Shown here piece after piece: positions 27,063-34,564 of a DNA stretch of 64,000 bases. The notes below the pieces were generated by a model. It saw only the letters and a program-made list of their open reading frames with translations, made no database searches and was not told the origin of the DNA. A program made the position numbers and the translations under genes. This DNA is from Methanosarcinales archaeon (GTDB taxonomy: Archaea > Halobacteriota > Methanosarcinia > Methanosarcinales > Methanoperedenaceae): positions 1 to 64,000 of the forward strand of contig CAJPFJ010000022.1 in assembly GCA_905339155.1 (NCBI GenBank). Direction: 5' to 3'. Within the stretch, counting starts at the first letter, position 1. Each line of letters starts with the position of its first letter.

Positions 27063-27709
27063 AGAAAACAAAAAATAGTTCAGATATTAAATCAGATGTA
27101 ATGAATATAGTCCTCAATATCTCTAAGCGTCTGGCTAAAAACCAACAAGGGGCTCTTTTTATCATAGCAGATCGCGAGAAAATCAAGGGCTATTATCGCC
27201 CACATTATCTTCAGGTTCAGTTTTTAGAAAATCTCCCGACTAAAGGGATGGATGCCGTAGTCGAAAAGCTTGCTACCCTTGATGGTGCTGTGATTCTTAC
27301 ACCTGAAGGGGAGATGATTGCATACGGTTCCCGAATCTTAAAATCAGAAACACTGCTTGGTTTTAGTACAAAGCATGCCGCTGCCAGAGGAATAACATTA
27401 TTTGACGAGTCGTTCACTGCCGTGCTCGTCTCGGAAGAGAACGGCTGGATAAAAGTTTTCCAGAAAGGAGATATTGTTCTTGAGACCGATGCCGTAGATA
27501 TCGAGCCTTCCACGCTTGATAAAGTTTCCCGCTTTCTCACGAACCATGATATGGCTCTGCTCGCAGGTGCAGGAATAAGTGTGGCTGCAGGCATAGTCTC
27601 TGCTCCTGCGGTACTGATCGTGGACGGCTTATATGGTGGTGAAAACTGCAGGGTCGGCAATTTCTTCTGCTTTAAAGAAAGAAAAGAAGTGATGCGCCGC
27701 AGCATTTGA
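27059..27709 (+). CDS. diadenylate cyclase (DisA_N/DAC domain)
   Basis: This 216-residue protein has the DAC signature D75-G-A and the ATP-binding TKHAAARG near 104-111 (family RHxxA/KHxxA). It should make c-di-AMP from two ATP. The C-terminal part includes a hydrophobic Gly/Ala-rich stretch (LLAGAGISVAAGIVSAPAVL), possibly membrane-associated, and an unusual Cys-containing tail that may be rearranged. It overlaps mscS by 4 nt. c-di-AMP controls K+ and osmolyte transport in many organisms, which fits this neighbourhood. Confidence 0.87.
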   Translation: MKKTKNSSDIKSDVMNIVLNISKRLAKNQQGALFIIADREKIKGYYRPHYLQVQFLENLPTKGMDAVVEKLATLDGAVILTPEGEMIAYGSRILKSETLLGFSTKHAAARGITLFDESFTAVLVSEENGWIKVFQKGDIVLETDAVDIEPSTLDKVSRFLTNHDMALLAGAGISVAAGIVSAPAVLIVDGLYGGENCRVGNFFCFKERKEVMRRSI

Positions 27710-28130
27710 TTGAGCGAGTGGAGGGTTTAGAAAACCTACCGATAGACCCATTTATAAATGTCGCCCTATGGGTAATGGAAGTATGAACAAGCTCCGTTTC
27801 CCTACATGTCTTTTTTGTAGTTTTATTCGTCATCTTTAATGCCTCTATTATTATTCTGGTTCATGCTATTCTACAGATGCACGCAACGCCCATCGTTTGC
27901 AATACCCACAACCGCACTTCGCACAATGCCTCTGCATCCTCCATCACAAAAGAAGGATTGCGCTGGATAAAGGCAGTCCTACCGGGGACTTGATTCGCAC
28001 ACAAGAGCAGGAGGCGTGCGAATCCATTATCCGCGCCTCATTCAAAAATTATTTTGTGTTTCTAAATTCATGCAAGAGCTAAGTCTCACGGGAGCAGAGT
28101 ATTCCTTGAACTTCCAGGACAAATCTCTCG
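27710..28130. other. 420-bp intergenic stretch with a 9-bp inverted repeat
   Basis: No convincing coding frame is seen. An inverted repeat GATTCGCAC (27992-28000) / GTGCGAATC (28016-28024) with a 15-nt loop is present. It might be an operator or a transcription end. The stretch separates the osmotic island from the IS-disrupted gene. Confidence 0.4.
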
Positions 28131-28416
28131 ATGGAAACACTCTTTAAAGCAGACCAACTGGAGGAATCTGAAAAATATGCAAGCAATTGATTTCCAATGC
28201 TCCCAGCAAGGGAGTAGTAAAGACCCAGACCCTAATATCAAGTAAGGATGAAGTAAAGCAGCAGAAGTTGTCAGCAGCGGCGCTCGTTGAACAGCTTGGT
28301 ATGGAATTCCCGCAGCAGGGGCTACCAGTCGTTATGGACGATGGCGAACCTGTCGCGGTCCATGCAGAGGACCTTGTAAGTCCCAATTCCTTCTTCCTCA
28401 CCGACTACTCAGGTCA

Positions 28417-29306
28417 CAATGTCATTAAGTTAAGCCAACACTCTTTTATCATATTTATGAAACCTCAATTTCTGGGAAGAAGTAGTAATTTTTCTCTTAA
28501 ACTGCCTTCCTGGCCGTTGAGGACTCATTCCGTTCCTGAAAATTATACTCAGCTTATCAAAAATTTCTGGTGGAGGAACATTGGTTTCCAACAATAACTC
28601 AGCAATATGTTCCGCAAGAACTGAATATGAAACCGATTTATTGATTTTATATTCATATTTGAGTTTTTTCTAATCATTTTGTTTGCTTAATTCTTCTTCA
28701 TCTTCTTTTGTCAATACGCTTTCAAAAGTACTAAAAAATATTAAACCATAAAAATCTTGCTCTATTCCAATCATGGTTTTGGAACTAAATCTTTCAATTT
28801 CCAATAGGTTCTTTAACCTGTCAAAAAATGTCTCTATCCCCCAGCGTTTTACTAATCCTGATTTCTCATAATTTTTATAAAAGAATTTTACGGTTTCATC
28901 TTTTAGAGCTATGAATAATTCAGGTTTTATTTTTTTCCTAGCCTGACTAAAAGCACTGGCTGTAGGCATTGCATCCAGTAAATTCAAATCATCGAAAAAT
29001 TTTGTTAATCTACTATTTATTGATGTCTTCCAACTCCGAAGTATCAATACTGTAGTTTTCCAAAATGGTAGCTTTCTGTTTCGGGTAAAATCAGTATCAT
29101 TGAAACGAAAAGAGCTAATTACTAGATTGCTCGTGATAAATGCTCTTAAAAACTCTATTAAAAAATATTTTGCATTTTTGTCATTTTAACTGAGTATGAC
29201 TATTATATATTTTAAGTAATTTGTAGAAAATGTGCGATTGGGAGCAGAATTTTAAAAAAGAACTGATTAAATAAATAGAAGAAATTTTGCTAACTTAATG
29301 ACATTG
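28417..29306 (-). mobile_element. IS4-family deletion derivative with 16-bp TIRs and 10-bp TSD
   Basis: Both ends carry the inverted repeat CAATGTCATTAAGTTA. It is flanked by the direct repeat ACTCAGGTCA (28407-28416 and 29307-29316), a 10-bp target duplication as made by IS4/ISH8-type elements. At 890 bp it is shorter than a full IS4 element. The transposase inside has lost its catalytic middle, so the copy is non-autonomous. Confidence 0.88.
28670..29184 (-). pseudogene. IS4-like transposase with catalytic core deleted
   Basis: The N-terminal part (FDDLNLLDAMPTASAFSQAR) is joined directly to the C-terminal YREK-region-like part (KRWGIETFFDRLKNLLEIER). The first two DDE aspartates are missing. 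A one-base shift near the start (A5 where A6 would restore MTKNAKYFLIEFLRAF) also breaks the frame. It lies wholly within the 28417-29306 element. Confidence 0.8.
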
Positions 29307-29699
29307 ACTCAGGTCAGATGGTAACTGTACAAGCGATGATGGGCGGGTAAGCCCATCGAATTTTTTATCATAAACAGGTGGAACAATGTCAGAAGATACT
29401 AGTAATAGCACAGCAGCCGTCTCTGCTGTCTGGTTATATCCTGCCTCAGTGCAGTCCTGCACGAATGCATAGGGAAGCAGGGCGTAGGACAAGGCTGAGT
29501 ACCCCTGTGTGGATGTAATCGAGAACCTCCGCTGCTTGCCCGCAGCGGTCGGGATCTCAGGCTGCAAGACCTCAAATATGAAAACGTCCGTGTTGAGCAG
29601 CATGCTCCGGGAAGTAGAAAACCTAATGCGTCCCGTTGATCCCTTGGGCTTTAACAAAGCGGAGTCCGAGGTAGTGAAGTCTGCTCTTGTTAATTTCAT
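29295..29699 (-). CDS. unknown element protein, C-terminus altered by IS insertion
   Basis: This 134-residue protein starts MKLTRADFTTSDSALLKPKG and is beta/coil-like with no recognised domain. It is 11 bp downstream of the SWIM gene, in the same operon. Its last codons run through the target duplication into the IS end (QLPSDLSQCH), so the natural C-terminus was probably changed by the insertion. It is the leftmost gene of the virus-like block. Confidence 0.6.
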   Translation of the reverse strand: MKLTRADFTTSDSALLKPKGSTGRIRFSTSRSMLLNTDVFIFEVLQPEIPTAAGKQRRFSITSTQGYSALSYALLPYAFVQDCTEAGYNQTAETAAVLLLVSSDIVPPVYDKKFDGLTRPSSLVQLPSDLSQCH

Positions 29700-29710
29700 A
29701 ATATCATCCT

Positions 29711-31048
29711 TTACGCTTCCGCTTTTACTGCTTTCCTGTTCTGCATATTATCTGCGACGAGTTTAACTTCGTCTTCCTCGCTTGCCTTTTCCTCCGGGTC
29801 CCTGAAATCCTGGTTAAGGAGAAGTGCCTCGGCTATTGCAGCCGCCTTCGTTCTCCCGTCTCTCAGAGCGAACTTCTTGAATGACAAAAGTGCATGGACT
29901 ATGTAGTATTTTGCGTCCTTCTCAACATCTCTGCCGTCCTCTTTTACCTTTATCTTGGCGTCCTTTTTTATTACGGGATCTGTACCCTCCCAGTGATCAA
30001 GAATCGCAGGGTTCTTTGTGATAATTTCCATCGTCTTCAACAGATACTCGGTCTTGAAGTCGTGGTGGACAACGGCATCTACATACTGGTCGTTTAAGTG
30101 CCCCCTCACAATGATGTGGACACAGTCTTCTGTCTGTGTTGCTTCCAGGATCTCGATAGATACGCCATGTTTGTTGGCCACCTTCTGTATCATGTGAGAA
30201 TCCGGGCGCTCCTTGCCCTGTACCTTATATGTGCTTCCACGATTCTGTAAGAACCTCTCTGCTTTCGCCATTTCTATCTCAGCGTCTAACTCGGCGTCAG
30301 TCTTCTTCTTTGCAGGCGTTTTGGTTGGTTCCTGCCTCGCAGGTAAAGTCTCTGATGACTTTTCAACTGTCTTTTCCGGAGGCTTCTCAATCCCCTTCTT
30401 GTGACAATCGCATGCGCACTCAAAGCCTCCACAGGCGATATGCTGGCCTCCTTTACATAGAAAGCTAAGCCCTGTTGGAACCTTTGCCGTATTCACAGGA
30501 GGTTCGGCCGGTTTCAGTGGCTCTTTAACTGCGTTTTCCGGCAGCTTCGGTGTCTCTACACTTTGCTGTTCAGTCTCTTTGACCGCAGGAGGCTGTTTTG
30601 GAACTTCTTTCGCTTTCTCCGGTTCTGCTTTCACCGGTTCTGAGCCCAGTGGAAGCTTGCATTCGATGCTGTTTGCATGGCAGAACTTTTCTATCAATCC
30701 ACGCAGCCCAGGCTTTGCATCCAGAGGCTTTATCCGTGAGCTAAAGTTATTGCTCACTTTTAAAAAGGCTGCAATATGCTCGCACATTGCGGCTGGCGTT
30801 CCAGTTGCATATGTAAAGTCGTTACACGAACAGGAAGCTAATCCTCCTTTATATCGGAAGTGGAACAGCTTGAATTGTGAATGCAATATGTAATCATCAC
30901 CATCTGGACTGACTTCATAAATATTGCATCCGTAGGCCAGTTTCTCCGATGTCTCATTTATCTTTTTGTCCAGTGGTTTTCCATCGAGAACCAATGGTGG
31001 CGGCGCAGGATAATGTATTTCGAATCCATCTATTGATTTTTCTGACAT
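29711..31048 (-). CDS. SWIM zinc-finger protein with second Cys/His cluster
   Basis: This 445-residue protein has a SWIM finger C73-x-C75-x13-C89-x-H91 (ASCSCNDF, AAMCEH). A long Pro/Glu/Lys linker (about 130-195) follows, then a second cluster near 203-222 (CKGGQHIACGG, CACDCHKK) and a C-terminal alpha/beta region of about 220 residues. SWIM fingers bind DNA or protein. It is divergent from the tandem-RHH gene across a shared promoter. Ribosome-binding site GAGGT precedes the ATG. The role is unknown; replication or recombination accessory is a guess. Confidence 0.7.
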   Translation of the reverse strand: MSEKSIDGFEIHYPAPPPLVLDGKPLDKKINETSEKLAYGCNIYEVSPDGDDYILHSQFKLFHFRYKGGLASCSCNDFTYATGTPAAMCEHIAAFLKVSNNFSSRIKPLDAKPGLRGLIEKFCHANSIECKLPLGSEPVKAEPEKAKEVPKQPPAVKETEQQSVETPKLPENAVKEPLKPAEPPVNTAKVPTGLSFLCKGGQHIACGGFECACDCHKKGIEKPPEKTVEKSSETLPARQEPTKTPAKKKTDAELDAEIEMAKAERFLQNRGSTYKVQGKERPDSHMIQKVANKHGVSIEILEATQTEDCVHIIVRGHLNDQYVDAVVHHDFKTEYLLKTMEIITKNPAILDHWEGTDPVIKKDAKIKVKEDGRDVEKDAKYYIVHALLSFKKFALRDGRTKAAAIAEALLLNQDFRDPEEKASEEDEVKLVADNMQNRKAVKAEA

Positions 31049-31102
31049 ATTACCTCGATATTATTTTCTTGCAGGTTCTGAAACTGATAACGCCGGATTT
31101 TA

Positions 31103-31133
31103 GGCGCTTTGCGCCGACCCTGCGCTTTAGCGC
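31103..31133 (-). promoter_or_regulatory. two adjacent hairpins in the leader of the SWIM operon
   Basis: GGCGC-TTT-GCGCC (31103-31115) and GCGCT-TT-AGCGC (31122-31133) are two GC-rich stems with 2-3 nt loops. They lie in the predicted ~110-nt leader between the promoter (TATA near 31187) and the start at 31048. They could act as transcription or translation control. Confidence 0.45.
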
Positions 31134-31161
31134 CGGGGAAAATCTGGCATCAACTTTACTA

Positions 31162-31179
31162 TACGCATTAAAGTACGTA
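31162..31179. promoter_or_regulatory. operator-like motif, divergent SWIM/RHH promoter
   Basis: TACGCA-TTAAAG-TACGTA differs by one base from the perfect palindrome at 32967. It lies next to the symmetric TATA-like element ATATTTAAAT (31183-31192) that can serve both directions. The tandem-RHH gene starts at GTG 31216, so this may be its own autoregulatory site. Confidence 0.55.
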
Positions 31180-31215
31180 GTAATATTTAAATCTTATACT
31201 AACTTAAATGAGTAC

Positions 31216-31629
31216 GTGCTTAGAAAATCACCAGAGGATGCAAGAATACGGAGAACGTATGTGTTCAGCAATCGGACGATTGCTAACATGAAAGAACTTT
31301 TACTTCTGGAGAAGTTTGCGAATGAAACCGAAATTATTGAAGAAGCGATTCTTGACCTCGTGGCATCGATAGAAGGGGATAAGGGTTTTCCAGAAGAGCG
31401 GGTCAGGAAGAACTATGCTTTTAAGAAAGAGACCATAGAAGCCATGGATGCCCTGATAAAGAACAGGCTTGTGAGAAATGAGAACGAGGCCGTTGATCTC
31501 GCTATCGAACGGTTTACCACTCTATGCCGCATGGGAGAAGGCGCTGATGCAATTCCCATTCCGGAAGAAAAAGAATCAATAACCAGCAAGGTCAAAGGGA
31601 AGAAGGGTAAATCTGCGCTGGTCAAATAA
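31216..31629 (+). CDS. tandem ribbon-helix-helix-like regulator
   Basis: This 137-residue protein starts at a GTG about 29 nt after the TATA centre, so the transcript is nearly leaderless. It has two similar ~45-residue halves: RRTYVFSNRTIANMKELLLL with ETEIIEEAILDLV, and RKNYAFKKETIEAMDALIKN with NEAVDLAIERF. Each follows the strand-helix-helix pattern of RHH domains. A basic tail ends the protein. A tandem RHH could bind a palindrome as one chain. It is a strong candidate for the regulator of the TACGCA-type operators. Confidence 0.65.
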   Translation: MLRKSPEDARIRRTYVFSNRTIANMKELLLLEKFANETEIIEEAILDLVASIEGDKGFPEERVRKNYAFKKETIEAMDALIKNRLVRNENEAVDLAIERFTTLCRMGEGADAIPIPEEKESITSKVKGKKGKSALVK

Positions 31630-31642
31630 TTTCAAAAAAACC

Positions 31643-32284
31643 CTATCTTGAATTTGCCGGCTTTTCCTTCAATGCCTTTATCTTTACAGCTATGTTGAAA
31701 GCTGTCTTCTGAGGAAGTTCGTTCTTCTTGACCTTTACATGAAGTTTCTCAGCCAGCTTGAATATCACGGCAGGCTTGAAGTTCATAACCAGGTAATCCT
31801 CTAACTCCTCGCCCCTATCCTCGGTGATGAGGTTCGTTATTAGCGCGGTCATCTGTGCATCTTCGTTTTCTGGTGGCTGATTCCCGGCAGCATTTTCATC
31901 CGTTTCTTCCGGCCCTCTGCCTTCCCCTTCTTTTTCATCTTCCAGTTCTGTTTCCGGACCTTTGGTCTCGTCCAGTTCTTCCAGTTCCTCTTTTTCCCCT
32001 GGCTTTTCTACTTCTCCATGGCCTTCCATTATCGCATTTTTGAGTTTCCTGAGTTCGTCCTTGAATACTTTTCCAGCGTTACCCACCGGGAAGCCTTTAT
32101 GCATCTTCATTCTCTTCATTATGAAGCTCTCAGAATCCTCTCCGGTCGTTCCTGTTATCAGGTTCTCATAATCCTTGCTTTTCAAGGCGATCTTAAAGAA
32201 ATCGCTCTTCCACGTTATTGTAGTCGTAGTCTTTTCATCTCTTTGCACCGGAACGGTGTCGCCATCAAGTGTCTGTTGATCCAT
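31643..32284 (-). CDS. unknown acidic protein with structured C-terminus
   Basis: This 213-residue protein has a structured N-terminal half (about 22-90), a very acidic low-complexity middle (about 95-140, Glu/Asp/Pro/Gly) and a small helical C-terminus with FKLAEKLHVKVKKNELPQKT. It follows the RHH-like gene by 19 bp in the same operon. It is not recognised. The architecture suggests a DNA-mimic or scaffolding accessory, but that is speculative. Confidence 0.55.
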   Translation of the reverse strand: MDQQTLDGDTVPVQRDEKTTTTITWKSDFFKIALKSKDYENLITGTTGEDSESFIMKRMKMHKGFPVGNAGKVFKDELRKLKNAIMEGHGEVEKPGEKEELEELDETKGPETELEDEKEGEGRGPEETDENAAGNQPPENEDAQMTALITNLITEDRGEELEDYLVMNFKPAVIFKLAEKLHVKVKKNELPQKTAFNIAVKIKALKEKPANSR

Positions 32285-32303
32285 TTATCTCACCATATTT
32301 ATT

Positions 32304-32963
32304 TTACTTACTTTGAATTAAATTTCTGTTCAACAGTTCTACAATTGTAGATACTGTCATTTTCTTTGCCAATGTGTATGCATAGCCATTGTACCATATC
32401 TCGTACATTGGAGTTCCGCGAGGATTTAGCATGACCCTCGTTGTGTGATGCACCACTCTCGGACTCTCATAGGCACGCAGAACTCCTTCGAGGGATTCAT
32501 GAATAGCAGTTCTCAAATAACGAAGATTTGGATTAAACTCAAGCTCCGGAGGAGGCTGTTTCTTTATTATCACCGGGGGCAGCATCGTATTATAATAGTC
32601 GCATACCCGGTTCGTCACATCATCATAAGTCTCGCCCTGGATACGGAGTGCATTTAGCTTGTTTCGCGTCTTCAATCTTAGCGGGAGCGTGGCAATCGAA
32701 TCAGGGTCAGGGTCAGACATCATGGCAATTTCGAAGACCCGTTCACTGTCTATTGTTTCGGGTAAAAGCTGTGATTCTGGCGGCAGTGGTGCCGATATTG
32801 GTCGCGTCGTTCTTGGATTGTGTTCCAGATAAAAGTAGAGTGCCTTCTCCAGAAACATACCATACGATTCCTCTTCCTGCCTCAGCAGTACGAGCTTCTC
32901 TTTAATTGTGTTTGGAACCGTTATACTTGTACGAGAGTTCTTTATTGTAGGTACGAGTTGCAC
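32304..32963 (-). CDS. RHH-like DNA-binding protein of the element
   Basis: This 219-residue protein starts at GTG 32963, about 26 nt after a TATA-like TTTTTATAC, so it is leaderless. Two segments look RHH-like: SRTSITVPNTIKEKLVLLRQ with YGMFLEKALYFYLE, and TLPLRLKTRNKLNALRI with YDDVTNRVCDYYN. The C-terminus is alpha/beta and unknown. A perfect palindromic operator lies between its TATA box and its start, consistent with autorepression. It is cotranscribed with 31643. Confidence 0.65.
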   Translation of the reverse strand: MQLVPTIKNSRTSITVPNTIKEKLVLLRQEEESYGMFLEKALYFYLEHNPRTTRPISAPLPPESQLLPETIDSERVFEIAMMSDPDPDSIATLPLRLKTRNKLNALRIQGETYDDVTNRVCDYYNTMLPPVIIKKQPPPELEFNPNLRYLRTAIHESLEGVLRAYESPRVVHHTTRVMLNPRGTPMYEIWYNGYAYTLAKKMTVSTIVELLNRNLIQSK

Positions 32964-32966
32964 ACC

Positions 32967-32984
32967 TACGCACTATAATGCGTA
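32967..32984. promoter_or_regulatory. perfect palindromic operator
   Basis: TACGCA-CTATAA-TGCGTA has exact 6-bp arms. It sits 3 bp upstream of the leaderless GTG start at 32963 and downstream of the TATA box, over the transcription start. A protein bound here would block RNA polymerase recruitment. This is the best copy of the motif in the window. Confidence 0.65.
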
Positions 32985-33006
32985 TTGTATAAAAAGATTG
33001 CTCATG

Positions 33007-33465
33007 TCAGTATGTTTCAACGGAGATAACATGCTGTGCGTTGAGCAATAAGACCATCTCCCTGGCGTTCTTCTCTTCATCAGAAGGAACCAGGAATATG
33101 AACCGATCCAGTTTCTTATTGATAACCGCATTGCCAAATATTCTTAACTGTTCAGCCGTGTGGTTCGTTCCTACATCTCCATAGGTCTTTATTTCCACAC
33201 CGACCGTTTCGTTCTTTTCATTGATGTATAGAACATCAAGCCTTCTTTTATTGATTGAAAGCTTCAGTTCCTTATCTACCTCAAAGGGTGTGCTGTCTGC
33301 ATTAAATCTAAGTCCTCTGCCTATGAGCTTGGTGCAATATGCAATTATCTGTTTATTATGCTCAGAGTTCTTGATATCACCGTGGACATCAATTACAAAC
33401 CGTCTCTGATTGTTTTCTGAATGGATTACGAAATATGGGGTAACTATTGGGGTGATCTCTGGCAT
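33007..33465 (-). CDS. PD-(D/E)XK nuclease-like protein
   Basis: This 152-residue protein has D77 in RRLDVLYIN and E91-x-K93 in VGVEIKTYGD, the D...ExK spacing of PD-(D/E)XK nucleases. A beta strand and helix follow (FIFLVPSDEEKNAREM). The start at 33465 lies 1 nt after the stop of the upstream 79-residue gene; an upstream extension is rejected. It may act as a Holliday-junction or restriction-like nuclease. It is the last gene of the peptide/radical SAM operon. Confidence 0.68.
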   Translation of the reverse strand: MPEITPIVTPYFVIHSENNQRRFVIDVHGDIKNSEHNKQIIAYCTKLIGRGLRFNADSTPFEVDKELKLSINKRRLDVLYINEKNETVGVEIKTYGDVGTNHTAEQLRIFGNAVINKKLDRFIFLVPSDEEKNAREMVLLLNAQHVISVETY

Positions 33466-33466
33466 T

Positions 33467-33706
33467 TTACTTCTCCTCTGCTTCTGCCATAAACAGGATT
33501 CTTCCTTTGTGAAACCACGCCGTTCCTGCATTTATTATTTCTTTGAGGATTTCAACTTCAATGGTTTCCGCTTTTACTTTCACTGTTCCGCTATTTCTGA
33601 TAACTTTTATTGTGCACTCTCTGTTATGCTTTTTGAATATACCCTCAATAATTTCTGCTGATCTTGCAGCCCATTTCTTATAGTACCTTTTACTTTTATA
33701 GTCCAT
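33467..33706 (-). CDS. small unknown protein
   Basis: This 79-residue protein (MDYKSKRYYKKWAARSAEII) has a basic helix followed by a beta-rich part. It is 6 bp after the 283-residue gene and 1 bp before the nuclease-like gene, so it is firmly part of that operon. No domain is recognised. The basic N-terminus could bind DNA. Confidence 0.55.
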   Translation of the reverse strand: MDYKSKRYYKKWAARSAEIIEGIFKKHNRECTIKVIRNSGTVKVKAETIEVEILKEIINAGTAWFHKGRILFMAEAEEK

Positions 33707-33712
33707 TTTTAA

Positions 33713-34564
33713 TTACTCCATCTGAATATCCTTGAATTCACTTATCTGCTTAGCAGTTTTGTTAAGGTGTTCTTTCGATATCGATTTCTCTCCTTTGTAA
33801 GTGTGCAGTCCTGCCTCTACCTTCGCTACCAGTATGCCGTCCTTGTCAGTCCTTCCCCTCTCAATCCCGTCCTGCATTACCTTTGCATTATACACCGGGT
33901 AGTTCTCAGGCGTGTGAACATTGAATGTCACTGTCTTTGTTATGATCTCTCCCTGCTCGAATATCTCGCTTCCAGTTATTATTATACCGACAGCCCTTCC
34001 GCTTGTATCCCTGACTACATTGGTGACGTGTGAGACTGTTCCTTTCCCTTCCACGATGATTGGGTTAGCATCTGGCGCGTCCACTGTAATCCCATAACCT
34101 GCTATAGACTCCATTGTTCCCCTGGTTATCAGGTGCTTTTCCAGGGTCGGTGAGATGCCGTAGATAATCGATGAATAATCGCTTGTATCATCTCTCCATC
34201 TGTTCATATACGAGAAGCCGCCTGCATATTGCTTTGGCACTTTCCTTCTTACAAAAAACAGAGACTTTGTATCCTCATCATACTGGTTCCTCAAAAGCCA
34301 GCAGTAATTCCCTGGCTCTTGCCTCTTGAATGCTATACTCGCCCACACAGAGTCCATTCCCGGAGGGATCAAGACCACTGTTCTTGCGATCGGTATCTGA
34401 AACTGTATGTAATACTTATCGTTGAACGTCCTTTCCTGGAAATTCGTGTTTTCATAAAGCTCTATCAATGCGAGTGAAGGTTTGTAGCACGATGCGCTCA
34501 TGACCTCGATATCTATCCTGTTGAACCTGAAGTCCACAGTAAATGTCTGCGCACACTCGTACAT
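33713..34564 (-). CDS. beta-rich structural-type protein
   Basis: This 283-residue protein has no signal peptide or membrane segment. It is beta-rich, with a C-terminal carboxypeptidase-regulatory-like strand set (VYNAKVMQDGIERGRTDKDG, GLHTYKGEKS). The start (ATG 34564) directly follows the stop of the 946-residue protein, so the two are coupled and probably work in one assembly. It is not recognised further. A virion or appendage component is the simplest reading. Confidence 0.6.
   Translation of the reverse strand: MYECAQTFTVDFRFNRIDIEVMSASCYKPSLALIELYENTNFQERTFNDKYYIQFQIPIARTVVLIPPGMDSVWASIAFKRQEPGNYCWLLRNQYDEDTKSLFFVRRKVPKQYAGGFSYMNRWRDDTSDYSSIIYGISPTLEKHLITRGTMESIAGYGITVDAPDANPIIVEGKGTVSHVTNVVRDTSGRAVGIIITGSEIFEQGEIITKTVTFNVHTPENYPVYNAKVMQDGIERGRTDKDGILVAKVEAGLHTYKGEKSISKEHLNKTAKQISEFKDIQME

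Larger units (their letters stand above)
28131..29350 (+). pseudogene. unknown small gene interrupted by an IS4-like element
   Basis: The frame METLFKADQLEESEKYAS continues, after a one-base shift near 28185, as LISNAPSKGVVKTQTLIS up to FFLTDYSG at the insertion point. Removing the 890-bp element and one copy of its 10-bp duplication joins this in frame to QMVTVQAMMGG and a stop at 29348-29350. The intact protein would have had about 106 residues. It is not recognised. Confidence 0.7.

Noticed and set aside
30949-31215. N-terminal extension of the tandem-RHH protein
   Set aside because: It would start inside the SWIM gene and run through the promoter and operator. The GTG at 31216 fits the TATA spacing better.
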